DNA of 64,000 nt, taken from contig NZ_JBHSBU010000001.1 in assembly GCF_042650885.1 (NCBI RefSeq), positions 4,030,001-4,094,000 on the forward strand, read 5' to 3'. Shown here piece by piece: positions 49,669 to 58,286 of the stretch (position 1 is its first letter; every line of letters starts with the position of its first letter). The translations under genes were made by a program, and so were the position numbers. The notes below the pieces were generated by a model. The model was not told the origin of the DNA and did not search any database. It saw nothing but the letters and a program-made list of their open reading frames with translations. Source of the stretch: Chitinimonas_A lacunae. GTDB lineage: Bacteria > Pseudomonadota > Gammaproteobacteria > Burkholderiales > Chitinimonadaceae.

Positions 49669-50141
49669 GCGAAGGCGAACATCGCGATCATCATCAGGCT
49701 GATGCCGACCTTGAGTACGGCGCCGATGACCATGCCAAGCCAGGTCGCCAGGCCCACACCGCCTGCCCGGGTCATATCGGGTTTGACCATCAGCTCGCCC
49801 AGAAAGGCGCCGACGAACGGTCCAAGAATCAGGCCCGGCAGACCAAGGAAGATGCCGACGATCGAGCCGATGGTCGCACCCACCACCGCATGTTTGCTGG
49901 CGCCGACCTTTTTGGCACCCCAGGCACCTGAGACAAAGTCGATCACGGCCAGCAGTACCGCCAGGATCACCAGGGCCGTCAGCCAGCCAAAGCCGACCTT
50001 CTGGAAATCATCGAGCCAGGCGCCGAGCAGAAAGCCGGCTATCAAAAGCGGTGCGCCGGGCAGCAGGGGCAGCAGGTTGCCGAGGAATCCAAGAACGATC
50101 AGGGCGATGGCGCCGATCCAGCCGAGCAGATAATAGTCCAT
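49653..50141 (-). CDS. DUF456 family membrane protein
   Basis: A 162-residue inner-membrane protein with about four hydrophobic segments and many Gly-rich helix motifs (GKLL-free but LLPGAPLLIAGFLLGAW and GIFLGLPGLILGPFVGAFLGEL), typical of DUF456. Function unknown in the family. It is convergent with the hydrolase gene and shares 16 bp of coding sequence with it on the opposite strand. Confidence 0.88.
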   Translation of the reverse strand: MDYYLLGWIGAIALIVLGFLGNLLPLLPGAPLLIAGFLLGAWLDDFQKVGFGWLTALVILAVLLAVIDFVSGAWGAKKVGASKHAVVGATIGSIVGIFLGLPGLILGPFVGAFLGELMVKPDMTRAGGVGLATWLGMVIGAVLKVGISLMMIAMFAFAYFIA

Positions 50142-50245
50142 GTCTTAGGCGGGCTATGCCGCAGTGATGAAGATAGGCTGAAGACCGTCGCGCAGGCGGC
50201 TTCGTTCCCCCGTATGGGCGATCGGTTGGCAGCAGTCACTAAGAT

Positions 50246-50271
50246 AAAATATTCTGAAATTTCTGTGCAAG
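50246..50271 (-). repeat. AT-rich dispersed element, copy F
   Basis: Read on the minus strand: TTGCA, then 11 bp later TTTCA, then GAATATTTT. An A/T-rich arm (about 50291-50307) and a hairpin (50328-50352) follow in plus coordinates. Unlike most copies it is not next to a stop codon in the sense direction. Confidence 0.6.
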
Positions 50272-50327
50272 ACAGATGACGGCCTACAGGCAAAAATAAA
50301 ATATTTTTGGTGGAAAAGCCCAAAAGG

Positions 50328-50352
50328 ACGGAGGCGGTCTGGCCGCCTCCGT
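50328..50352 (-). terminator. Probable terminator of the small gene 50411-50611
   Basis: ACGGAGGCGG (50328-50337) pairs perfectly with CCGCCTCCGT (50343-50352). On the minus strand it is followed by CCTTTTGGGCTTTT, a weak T-rich tract. Confidence 0.6.
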
Positions 50353-50410
50353 GCTGCCGGTGAAACCGGCTGGCGGCAGATGGAACCGCCGCCTGTGGGC
50401 GGGCCTGTCG

Positions 50411-50611
50411 CTACAGGCCCGTCAGTAGAGCGTAATCATCGGCTCGTCTGCCCAGCGTATCGCGCTGATCCGAGCCGATCAGGGCAAGATTAGCAAAACG
50501 CCATTCACGATCTTCGGGGTGAATCTGTGAACGTCGATCACACGAACGGCGCTCAGGCCCTTGATAACCAGGTACATCAATCCAGGACACTTGCTGTGGG
50601 GGTTCCGACAT
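50411..50611 (-). CDS. Small protein of unknown function
   Basis: A 66-residue protein beginning MSEPPQQVSWIDVPGYQGPE, with an Arg-rich GPERRSCDRRSQ stretch and ending DYALLTGL. A very good AAGGAGG ribosome site sits 5 bases before the ATG, the main reason to accept it. No membrane span or signal. I do not recognise a family; the GPERR-x-x-DRR pattern occurs in small uncharacterised proteobacterial proteins. It is followed by a hairpin. Confidence 0.6.
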   Translation of the reverse strand: MSEPPQQVSWIDVPGYQGPERRSCDRRSQIHPEDREWRFANLALIGSDQRDTLGRRADDYALLTGL

Positions 50612-50711
50612 CCGTCCTCCTTCCGCTGCGTCAAGCTGATACTCGATTACAGTGACTCTAGTCGATTGCGGAAAAATTGCGACCTCAAGTGCGATGGAGA
50701 TTTTCTACCGG

Positions 50712-51476
50712 TCAGCCGAACACGATCATATCGGCCGCACCACGCCGCACCGGCAGGTTGTAGAGCGCACTCAGCAGCGGGGGCACCAGTACCTCGTCAG
50801 GCGGGCCGGCGGCAAGCAGCCGGCCCTGGCGCAGCAGCCAGCATTGCTGGGCATAGCGTAGCGCCAGATTGACATCGTGCAGGGTAATGACGACTGCCAG
50901 CGGCAGCGCGGCGCACAGCTTGACCAGGGCCGCCAGCAGCAGATGCTGATGTCGCGGGTCAAGATTGGCGACGGGTTCGTCGAGCAGCAGCAGACACGGC
51001 CCATGCACCACCGCCGCCATGGCCTGGACCAGGACCCGGGCAAGCTGGGCTCGCTGACGTTCGCCACCGGAGAGCGCGGGATAGCGACGTTCGGCCAGCT
51101 GGGCTGCGTCGACCAGGCCCAGCACGCTGTCGAGCAGTGCACGGATTTCGGCCTCGCGCAGTTCAGGGAAGGGGGAGAGTCCGAGCAGGGCAACTTCGGC
51201 CACGCTGAAGTCGAAATCGAAGGCCGCCTGCTGCGGCAGGATGGCGCGATGGCGCGCCAGCAGCTCGGGGCGGACCGTGTGGGGGGCAATGCCGTCGATA
51301 TGGACGGCTCCACGGTCGGGTCGCAATTCTCCGGCTGCCAAGGCCAGCAGGGTCGACTTGCCGGCACCGTTGGGGCCAAGCAGGGCGGTGAGGCAACCGA
51401 CCTCGGCTCCAGCGCTGATCTGGTCGAGCACCTCACGGCCGTCACGGTTGAGTGATACGTCGGCAAATCTCAACAT
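50712..51476 (-). CDS. hmuV: Heme ABC transporter ATPase HmuV
   Basis: A 254-residue ABC ATPase. Walker A is GPNGAGKST, Q-loop ILPQQAAFD, signature LSGGERQRAQLARVL, Walker B CLLLLDEPVANLD and switch His in VVITLHDVNLALRYA. The overall pattern is closest to HmuV; iron-siderophore or cobalamin importers of the same superfamily cannot be excluded. The start at 51476 overlaps the permease gene by 7 bp. It energises the adjoining FecCD-type permease. Confidence 0.88.
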   Translation of the reverse strand: MLRFADVSLNRDGREVLDQISAGAEVGCLTALLGPNGAGKSTLLALAAGELRPDRGAVHIDGIAPHTVRPELLARHRAILPQQAAFDFDFSVAEVALLGLSPFPELREAEIRALLDSVLGLVDAAQLAERRYPALSGGERQRAQLARVLVQAMAAVVHGPCLLLLDEPVANLDPRHQHLLLAALVKLCAALPLAVVITLHDVNLALRYAQQCWLLRQGRLLAAGPPDEVLVPPLLSALYNLPVRRGAADMIVFG

Positions 51477-52507
51477 GACGGACGGGCTCCGCGCCAGAGC
51501 AGAAACAGAAAGAACGGGGCGCCGACACAACTCAGCACAACCCCGAGCGGCAGTTCGGCCGGTGCCATCACCAGCCGGGCCAGCCAGTCGGCGGCCAGCA
51601 GCAGTGCCGCACCCAGTAAGGCGGCCGTGGGCAGCAGCCGGCCATGTTGGGCGCCGAGCAGCCGCCGGGCCAGATGGGGTGCCACGAGACCGATAAAGGC
51701 GAGGGCGCCGCAGGCGGCAACGGTCAGTGCAACGGTCAGCGCACTCAGCACCAGCAGTCGTCGACGCAGTGCGGAGACGTCAAAGCCCAGATGAAAGGCT
51801 TCGCGCTCGCCCAGCAACAAGGCATCGAGCGCACTGCGCTGGCGCCACAGCAGCCAGCCGACCAGCGCCAGGGCCGGACTGAGCCAGGCGAGCCGGTGCC
51901 AGCTGGCGGCGGCCAGACTGCCCATGGCCCAGAAGGTGGCACCGCGCAGGGCAATATCGTTGGCAAGATAGGCCAGTAGCGCCAAGCCCGCGCCGGCGAG
52001 CGAATTGATGGCCACACCAGCCAGCAGCAGTCCGGCATTGTCGCGGCCGCGACCGATACGCCAGGCAAGCCAGGTGGCTGCAAGGGCACCGACAAAGGCA
52101 GCGGGCGCCTGGGCCAGCACGCTGCCGCCGAGCGCCAGGGTGGCGGCGGCGGCCAGGGCCGCACCGCTGGAGGAGCCGATCAGACCGGGTTCGGCCAGAG
52201 GATTGCGAAACAGCGCCTGAAGTGCTCCACCGGCCATCGCTAGCGCGGCACCGCACCAGAGGGCCAGGATGATCCGGGGCAGGCGGACTTCAAGCAGCAG
52301 GGTCCGCCACAGACTGTCGTCACTATTGCCACCGTCGCCCAGCAGCAGGGCCGGGATGCGCCACGGCGGGATGGAGACGGCGCCACTTGCGGCACTCAAT
52401 AGCGCCAGGATCAGCAGCAATAGCAAGCCCCCACGCCACAACGGTGGCGCAGCGCTGGCAGGAAGTGGCAGACGGGGTCGCCGCAGCACGGCAGGGAAAA
52501 AAGTCAT
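51470..52507 (-). CDS. hmuU: FecCD/BtuC-type ABC permease HmuU
   Basis: A 345-residue permease with about ten helices, family FecCD. Conserved: RLPRIILALWCGAALAMAGGA, NPLAEPGLIGSSSGAALAA, ALAFIGLVAPHLARRLLG (coupling region) and ADWLARLVMAPAELPLG. Usual substrates are heme, siderophores or cobalamin; paired here with an HmuV-like ATPase. The expected periplasmic binding protein (hmuT) and heme-handling protein (hmuS) are not seen in the window. The start at 52507 (MTFFPAVLRR) is preferred. Confidence 0.88.
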   Translation of the reverse strand: MTFFPAVLRRPRLPLPASAAPPLWRGGLLLLLILALLSAASGAVSIPPWRIPALLLGDGGNSDDSLWRTLLLEVRLPRIILALWCGAALAMAGGALQALFRNPLAEPGLIGSSSGAALAAAATLALGGSVLAQAPAAFVGALAATWLAWRIGRGRDNAGLLLAGVAINSLAGAGLALLAYLANDIALRGATFWAMGSLAAASWHRLAWLSPALALVGWLLWRQRSALDALLLGEREAFHLGFDVSALRRRLLVLSALTVALTVAACGALAFIGLVAPHLARRLLGAQHGRLLPTAALLGAALLLAADWLARLVMAPAELPLGVVLSCVGAPFFLFLLWRGARPSC

Positions 52508-52901
52508 ACATTCATTTAATGCGGGCCTGCTTGGGCGAAGCAAGCCTTGCCGGTCGAACGGCGGCGCCGTCGGATCGAGGTTGAAGAGGGGGTTTATGGA
52601 ACTTTTTTTCGCGATCTTACGGAAATCCGGTATACTGCGCGATCGGCTTGTCCTTGAATACAAGTGATAAGACCTAGATCAAGACAATTTTAGTGTTCGC
52701 ATCTCTTTGGCGAATCGCGCTCCGTACCGGAGAAGCCGATTGCGGCCTGCCTGCCACGTTCGCGGCACTATTTGACTGATAGCCCCAGCCCATCGACGCC
52801 GCGCGCGTCGTCCGCCTACGCGGACTTCCGTCGTTCCGCCTTCTTATTCATTCGCTGGTGCGACGCCGATGCAGGCTTAACCCTGAGGAAGTAGCAACAG
52901 C
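52508..52901. other. Divergent region between hmuU and infA; long infA leader
   Basis: 394 bp with no gene. It carries a TATACT hexamer (52631-52636) about 265 bp before infA, which may serve infA and would give a long leader; the matching -35 is weak. A GC-rich leader with the short repeated motif TCCGCCTACGCGGA (about 52818-52831) lies before infA. I find no convincing Fur box for hmuU. A ribosome site (GAGGAAG, about 52882) precedes the infA ATG. Confidence 0.45.
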
Positions 52902-53123
52902 ATGTCGAAAGAAGACACCATCGAGCTGGAAGGCGTCGTCACCGAAGTCCTTCCCGAATCACGCTTTCGCGTTACCCTGAGCAATGGCGCCAAGATTCTG
53001 GCCTATGGCTCGGGCAAGATGAAGATGCATCGTATCCGGGTGCTGATGGGTGATCGGGTGACGGTGGAGATGTCCCCTTACGATCTGACCAAGGGTCGCA
53101 TCACCTTCCGCCATCGCACCTAA
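52902..53123 (+). CDS. infA: Translation initiation factor IF-1 (second-type, infA2-like)
   Basis: A 73-residue S1/OB-fold protein that binds the ribosomal A site in initiation. Sequence MSKEDTIELEGVVTEVLPES with FRVTLSNG and YDLTKGRITFRHRT. The GVV-EVLP and FRHR ending resembles the second IF-1 type found alone, outside the ribosomal-protein operon, in betaproteobacteria. No ribosomal genes flank it here, which supports that reading. It has a long leader and an AT-rich 3' region with hairpins. Confidence 0.93.
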   Translation: MSKEDTIELEGVVTEVLPESRFRVTLSNGAKILAYGSGKMKMHRIRVLMGDRVTVEMSPYDLTKGRITFRHRT

Positions 53124-53172
53124 ACGCCAGCAGAGCGCGAATTTGCGAATATAACAAAAACCTGTATTTTCA

Positions 53173-53205
53173 ATGCAAGCTCCCATCTTGCATTTCTTAA
53201 AAATA
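53173..53205 (+). terminator. Possible infA terminator
   Basis: ATGCAAG (53173-53179) pairs with CTTGCAT (53187-53193), followed by TTCTTAAAAATAAAAAT. The stem is short, so this is tentative. The sequence also resembles the AT-rich element family, with a TTGCA on each strand. Confidence 0.4.
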
Positions 53206-53219
53206 AAAATAATACTGCC

Positions 53220-53240
53220 ATACGGCGAATAACGCCGTAT
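53220..53240. repeat. Hairpin ATACGGCG/CGCCGTAT
   Basis: An 8-bp perfect stem (53220-53227 with 53233-53240) with loop AATAA. A second 8-bp stem, CCGGCGCG (53290-53297) with CGCGCCGG (53303-53310), lies farther down. Both precede the 60-residue gene. Confidence 0.6.
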
Positions 53241-53407
53241 TCGGCCCGGGCCTTCGGCCTCTCCCCGCAGTAGTCGAGCGTTTATCTTACCGGCGCGTGA
53301 GTCGCGCCGGTTCCCTCGTTACCGGAACGACCGCCTGGCGGGCCTCTGGCGTGGATCGATCATGGTCCGCGCCGTTAATCCATGGTTTTTCAGAAAAGGA
53401 AACAGAC

Positions 53408-53590
53408 GTGAAAGTGAAAGAATTATTGCCGGGCGACCAGGTGGTCGATCGCCGGCGCGGTGAGGAGATCCGCTTCGAGGTGGTCGCCGTCGACAAGATC
53501 GGTGGCCTGTTTCAAGTGACCTTCCGTTCGATGCTGGGCCTGGCGAGTGCCTGTTATAACGGCAATGCCTATATCGCTGCCGTGCGTTGA
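53408..53590 (+). CDS. Small protein of unknown function (60 aa)
   Basis: A 60-residue protein (MKVKELLPGDQVVDRRRGEE then IRFEVVAVDK) from a GTG start with AAAAGGAAA upstream. It is a compact beta-rich sequence reminiscent of small SH3-like or OB-like folds (inference), ending ACYNGNAYIAAVR. No family recognised. An earlier in-frame start would run through hairpin sequence and is unlikely. Confidence 0.55.
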   Translation: MKVKELLPGDQVVDRRRGEEIRFEVVAVDKIGGLFQVTFRSMLGLASACYNGNAYIAAVR

Positions 53591-54039
53591 GCCGGGGCGA
53601 ATCGCAACTTCCTTATCGCGGCTCCTTGCCGCAGGGAAAACTCGCCGCGCGGCGCCTTGCCCGCTGGTGCCCATGCCGTCCTGGCGTCACCCGAGACGCA
53701 ACGGTATCGCCGAGCACCGTCGGGGTCTTGCCTAACCGGTCGCACGAAGCCGCCGGTCACAGCAAAACGGCCTACTCAGGATGATCCGTTACGGGAACAT
53801 TCCCTAACCTTCACCCGCCCGCCGGCAGCAAGTTTTCATCCCCTCCCCCAAGGCTCTATCGACTGTCCGGTCACTGGTCCCAGACAGACGAGTGGAGCCT
53901 CTACGTTTTTTTCCCCCTTTTCCCTGACTATCGCCGTGCTCTGCGCTCCGTCCATGCCGGGCCGGACCGGGCAGACGGCGTGGCTGCCTGGGTTTGCCCT
54001 TATAATCGAGCGTTTCGCAACTGCCCAAGCATCCCTGTC
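53591..54039. other. Long region upstream of valS
   Basis: 449 bp of GC-rich sequence with no gene I can support. It ends in the valS promoter hexamer. I see no T-box or other known leader. Confidence 0.45.
54001..54006 (+). promoter_or_regulatory. Candidate valS -10 box
   Basis: A perfect TATAAT lies 34 bases before the valS ATG, suited to a short leader. The -35 region is poor. Confidence 0.45.
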
Positions 54040-56892
54040 ATGGAACTCGCCAAGAGCTTTGAACCGGGCGACATCGAACGTCGCTGGTACGACCAGTGGG
54101 AACAGGCCGGCTATTTCAAGCCGAGCATGGACACCACCCGCCCCGCCTTCTCGATCCAACTGCCGCCGCCCAATATCACCGGCACGCTGCATATGGGTCA
54201 CGCCTTCAACCAGACCATCATGGATGGTCTGACCCGCTACTACCGCATGAAGGGCCACAACACGCTGTGGGTGCCCGGCACCGACCATGCCGGTATCGCC
54301 ACCCAGATCGTGGTGGAGCGCCAACTGGGCGAGCAGAAGATCAGCCGCCACGACCTCGGCCGCGATGCCTTCATCGACAAGGTCTGGCAGTGGAAGGAGC
54401 AATCGGGCGGCACCATCACCCGGCAGATGCGCCGGATGGGCTGTTCGGTTGACTGGTCGCGCGAATACTTCACCATGGACGAACAGCGCTCGCAGATCGT
54501 CAACGAAGTGTTCGTGCGTCTGTTCGAGCAGGGGCTGATCTATCGGGGCAAGCGGCTGGTCAACTGGGATCCGGTGCTCGGCACCTCGGTGTCCGACCTT
54601 GAGGTCGAAGACGTCGAGGAAGACGGCCATCTGTGGCATATCAACTATCCGCTGTCCGACGGCTCGGGCCATGTAACCGTGGCGACCACCCGTCCCGAGA
54701 CCATGCTCGGCGACGTGGCGGTGATGGTCCACCCCGAAGACGAGCGCTACCAGGCACTGATCGGCAAGAAGGTGCGTCTGCCCCTGTGCGAGCGCGAAAT
54801 CCCGGTGATTGCCGACAGCTATGTCGACCGCGAATTCGGCACCGGCGTGGTCAAGGTGACGCCGGCGCACGATCCCAACGACTACAAGGTCGGGCGCGAA
54901 CACGGTCTGCCGCTGGTCAATGTGATGTCGCTTCAGGCGGCCATCCTGCCCGAGGCCCAGGTATTCGGTTACGACGGCAGCGTCGAAGGCGCGATTGCCC
55001 TGCCGGCCGCCTATGCCGGGCTCGATCGCTATGTTGCCCGCAAGGCGCTGGTGGCCGATCTGGAGGCGCAAGGCTTCCTCGACAGCGTCAAGCCGCACAA
55101 GCTCAAGGTGCCGCGCGGTGACCGTACCGGCGTGGTGCTCGAACCGATGCTGACCGACCAGTGGTTTATGGCGATGAGCCGGGTCGGCGAAGGCGACCCG
55201 ACCGGCAAGACGATTGCCGAGAAGTCGATCGAAGCAGTGGCTTCTGGCCAGGTGCGCTTTATTCCCGAGAACTGGGTCAATACCTACAACCAATGGATGA
55301 ACAATATCCAGGACTGGTGCATCTCGCGTCAGCTCTGGTGGGGGCACCGGATTCCGGCCTGGTACGACCGCCACGGCAATGTGTTTGTCGGCCGCGACGA
55401 AGCGGAAGCGCGCGCCAAGGCCATGGCCTTCCATGGCGGCGAGGCTGCCGTCGAGCTGACCCGTGACGACGATGTGCTCGATACCTGGTTCAGCTCGGCC
55501 CTGGTGCCGTTCTCGACCCTGGGCTGGACCGGCGACGCCGAGCGCGACGCGGCCAATCCGCAGTTGAACGCCTTCCTGCCGTCGAGCGTGCTGGTGACGG
55601 GCTACGAGATCATCTTCTTCTGGGTGGCCCGGATGATCATGATGAGCACCCACTTCATGGGCCGGGTGCCGTTCCGCGATGTCTACATCCACGGCATCGT
55701 GCGCGATCACGAAGGCAAGAAGATGTCGAAGTCGGAAGGCAATGTGCTCGATCCGGTCGATCTGATCGACGGCATCGGCCTCACCGAGCTGGTCGCCAAG
55801 CGCACCACCGGTCTGCGGCGGCCCGAGACGGCACCCAAGATCGCCAAGGTGACCGAGAAGCTGTTCCCTGACGGGATGCCCGCCTACGGCACCGACGCAC
55901 TGCGCTTTACCATGGCGAGCTACGCCACGCTGGGTCGCAATGTGAACTTCGACTTCAAGCGTGCCGAGGGCTACCGCAATTTCTGCAACAAGCTGTGGAA
56001 CGCCACCCGCTTTGTGCTGATGAATGTGGAGGGCAAGGATTGCGGTCAGGACGAAAGCCTGCCGCTTGAATACAGCTTCGTCGACCGCTGGATGATCAGC
56101 ACCTTGCAGCAGGTCGAGGCGAGCGTGGCCGAAGCCTTCAATACCTACCGCTTCGATCTGGCCGCCCAGGCGATCTACGAGTTTGTCTGGAACGAGTACT
56201 GCGACTGGTATGTGGAGATGGCCAAGGTCCAGCTCCAGCAGGGTAATGAGGCACAGCAGCGCGCGGCCCGCCGTACCCTGGTGCGGGTGCTGGAAGTGGC
56301 GCTGCGGCTGGCGCATCCGATCATGCCGTTTATCACCGAAGAGCTGTGGCAGAGCGTGGCCCCGCTGGCCAATGCCAAGAAGACGCCGTCGATCTCGCTG
56401 GCCAGCTGGCCGGAGCCGGCTCCTGAGCGGATCGATGCGGCCGCTTCGGCCCGGATGGAGCAGTTCAAGGCGCTGGCGCTGGCGGTGCGCACGCTGCGCG
56501 GCGAGATGAACCTCGGTCCGGCGCAGAAGGTGCCGCTCTATCTCGAAGGTGGCGCCGAGCTGGCCGAATTCGGGCCGTATCTGACGCTGCTGTGCCGTCT
56601 GAGCGAGATCAAGGTGGTCGATCAACTGCCCGAGAACGACGCGCCGGTGCAGGTGGTCGGTGCCACCCGACTGCAACTGCATGTCGAGGTCGACCGCGAG
56701 GCCGAACGTGCCCGGCTCGGCAAGGAAGTGGCCCGGCTCGAAGGCGAAATCTCCCGTGCCAATGCCAAGCTGTCCAACCCGGCTTTCGTCGATAAGGCGC
56801 CCGCTGCGGTGGTCGAGCAGGAACGCGGCCGGATCGCCGGCTTTACCGAGACGCTGGAGAAGCTGCGCGCGCAACTGGTCAAGCTCGGCTGA
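54040..56892 (+). CDS. valS: Valyl-tRNA synthetase
   Basis: A 950-residue class I aminoacyl-tRNA synthetase charging tRNA-Val. HIGH-type motif in PPPNITGTLHMGHAF (near residues 42-56), the editing CP1 domain (about 190-340, TTRPETMLGDVAV), KMSKS in GKKMSKSEGN, the anticodon-binding domain after about 640 and a C-terminal coiled-coil arm (about 885-950, EAERARLGKEVARLEGE). Length is as expected. A strong terminator follows. An antisense open frame across it is a composition artefact. Confidence 0.98.
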   Translation: MELAKSFEPGDIERRWYDQWEQAGYFKPSMDTTRPAFSIQLPPPNITGTLHMGHAFNQTIMDGLTRYYRMKGHNTLWVPGTDHAGIATQIVVERQLGEQKISRHDLGRDAFIDKVWQWKEQSGGTITRQMRRMGCSVDWSREYFTMDEQRSQIVNEVFVRLFEQGLIYRGKRLVNWDPVLGTSVSDLEVEDVEEDGHLWHINYPLSDGSGHVTVATTRPETMLGDVAVMVHPEDERYQALIGKKVRLPLCEREIPVIADSYVDREFGTGVVKVTPAHDPNDYKVGREHGLPLVNVMSLQAAILPEAQVFGYDGSVEGAIALPAAYAGLDRYVARKALVADLEAQGFLDSVKPHKLKVPRGDRTGVVLEPMLTDQWFMAMSRVGEGDPTGKTIAEKSIEAVASGQVRFIPENWVNTYNQWMNNIQDWCISRQLWWGHRIPAWYDRHGNVFVGRDEAEARAKAMAFHGGEAAVELTRDDDVLDTWFSSALVPFSTLGWTGDAERDAANPQLNAFLPSSVLVTGYEIIFFWVARMIMMSTHFMGRVPFRDVYIHGIVRDHEGKKMSKSEGNVLDPVDLIDGIGLTELVAKRTTGLRRPETAPKIAKVTEKLFPDGMPAYGTDALRFTMASYATLGRNVNFDFKRAEGYRNFCNKLWNATRFVLMNVEGKDCGQDESLPLEYSFVDRWMISTLQQVEASVAEAFNTYRFDLAAQAIYEFVWNEYCDWYVEMAKVQLQQGNEAQQRAARRTLVRVLEVALRLAHPIMPFITEELWQSVAPLANAKKTPSISLASWPEPAPERIDAAASARMEQFKALALAVRTLRGEMNLGPAQKVPLYLEGGAELAEFGPYLTLLCRLSEIKVVDQLPENDAPVQVVGATRLQLHVEVDREAERARLGKEVARLEGEISRANAKLSNPAFVDKAPAAVVEQERGRIAGFTETLEKLRAQLVKLG

Positions 56893-56907
56893 GCCTGTTT
56901 GCCACGG

Positions 56908-56933
56908 AAAAAGGCGCTTCGGCGCCTTTTTTC
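56908..56933 (+). terminator. Intrinsic terminator of valS
   Basis: AAAAAGGCGC (56908-56917), UUCG-type tetraloop, GCGCCTTTTT (56922-56931): a very stable stem with a T tract. Confidence 0.95.
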
Positions 56934-57015
56934 TTTTCTGCGGGCCGGTGGCCGCACGAAACTGGCCTACAACGATCTTGTAATGGGAGAGAAACCCACC
57001 CGTGGAGGAGCCACG

Positions 57016-57819
57016 ATGCAGCGCATCCTGTCTGCCTTGCTGTGCTATCTGGTGGCCGGGGCCGTCTATGCGGCCTCGCCGCTCAAGGTGTGTTTCGATG
57101 ATTGGCCGCCCTATGCCGGCTATGACGCCAGAACCGGTTTCTCCGGCATTACCGTTGCCTTGATGCGCGATCTGTTTGGCTCGCTGGGTATCCGCATCCA
57201 CTTCAAATCTGCCACCCAGGCCCGTTGTCTGGCCGAAGCCCGGCAGGGACTGACCGATGTGGTGCTGTTTTCACGGCGCGAGAATCTGCCCGGCTGGCGT
57301 CTGACCGAGGTGCCGACCGAGTTCTGGCTGATCGGCGCCTGGGTGCCGCTCAATGCGCCGCAACGGCGCTTCGAGTCGATCAGCCAGTTCCGCGATATGC
57401 GGGTCGGGACCGTGCGTGACTATATCTACCCGGCGCCGATCGCCGGCTTTCGCGACTGGCGCGTGACCCAGGTCGGCGACGCCATCGACGCCCTGCGCCA
57501 GCTGTCGGCGCGGCGGATCGATGTGGTATTCGACGATGTGTTCTGGGGACAGCGGATGGCCGCCGAGAAAAAGCTGCGTATCCGGATGCTCGAACCGCTG
57601 GTCGCCGCCGAACCCGAGGCCCATCTCTACCATCCGCGCCATGCCTTGCTATTCAGTCAGTTTGAAAGCCTGCTGAACGAGGCGATCCGGAGCGGGGAAG
57701 TGGACCGACGCTACCGGGAGTCGCTTGGCCTGAGCTACGACGCGGTCAGGAAAGGGCACTACCATCAGGCATTTCTGCCGACTGAGGCCAATAGCCTGTG
57801 GAGTAAAAAAGTAAAATAA
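57016..57819 (+). CDS. Periplasmic solute-binding protein (SBP_bac_3-type)
   Basis: A 267-residue exported protein. The signal peptide is MQRILSALLCYLVAGAVYA (cleavage near AASPL). The body shows the amino-acid-type binding fold: LKVCFDDWPPYAGYDARTGF, GITVALMRDLFGSLGI, FSRRENLP and RRIDVVFDDVFW. No permease or ATPase genes are nearby, so it may be a sensor or orphan binding protein. GGAGGAG precedes the ATG. The 3' end overlaps AT-rich element copy G. Confidence 0.85.
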   Translation: MQRILSALLCYLVAGAVYAASPLKVCFDDWPPYAGYDARTGFSGITVALMRDLFGSLGIRIHFKSATQARCLAEARQGLTDVVLFSRRENLPGWRLTEVPTEFWLIGAWVPLNAPQRRFESISQFRDMRVGTVRDYIYPAPIAGFRDWRVTQVGDAIDALRQLSARRIDVVFDDVFWGQRMAAEKKLRIRMLEPLVAAEPEAHLYHPRHALLFSQFESLLNEAIRSGEVDRRYRESLGLSYDAVRKGHYHQAFLPTEANSLWSKKVK

Positions 57820-57838
57820 TATGCAAAATAATTGCAAG
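57813..57838 (-). repeat. AT-rich dispersed element, copy G (overlaps a stop codon)
   Basis: Read on the minus strand: TTGCA, 11 bp on TTGCA, then TATTATTTT. On the plus strand its first bases include the TAA stop of the binding-protein gene (57817-57819), so the element forms the actual gene end. Confidence 0.7.
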
Positions 57839-58286
57839 AAACTAATTGAATTTAAAGAAAAAATAAATATATTGCGTATTCGCCTTACGGCTTCCCGTCC
57901 AGCCTCCACTTCTTCCATCCGCATTCCCATTCGCTTTCCATAAGGCATCCAGGCAACCCAAGCCGCCAGGTGGTGCCAAGCAAGGCGCGTGACTCGCCAT
58001 GGCGTCCACTGCCTGTGCGGGCAAGCGCAATAGAGCATTTCCATTTAGATCGGCGTCGCAGCTAAGCCTGGTGGGGCGCTGCATGCCTGCGCTTGAGGTG
58101 CGGACACGCTGACGCCGAATTGGCTGGAAATGCTCTGGGGCGTGACGCTGTGCGGTGGATGCGCTCGATGGCTTGGCGGGCTTTGCTGCCCATCCTGCTG
58201 AGAACGGGTGAGGAGAGGCGGAGGTGGGGCTTGGAGGATGGGGGAGCGGCCGAGGCGGTGCTGGGTTGGTCTCGGCCGTTGATGGC
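57820..58286. other. Convergent region with AT-rich element and palindromic repeat
   Basis: 467 bp with no gene. It contains AT-rich element copy G, a GC-rich spacer and palindromic element copy 2. The remaining 150 bp before the atl stop show nothing clear. Confidence 0.6.
58032..58136 (-). repeat. Palindromic dispersed element, copy 2 (best ends)
   Basis: 105 bp with perfect 12-bp inverted ends, AGAGCATTTCCA (58032-58043) and TGGAAATGCTCT (58125-58136), and inner inverted GATCGGCGTCGCAGC/GCTGACGCCGAATT. The minus-strand reading aligns with copies 1 and 3 throughout. Shape and size fit a MITE or a REPIN pair. Confidence 0.75.

Noticed and set aside
53836..57201. A long minus-strand open frame (about 1121 codons)
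   Set aside because: It is antisense to valS, which is certain from its HIGH and KMSKS motifs. The frame is a composition artefact.
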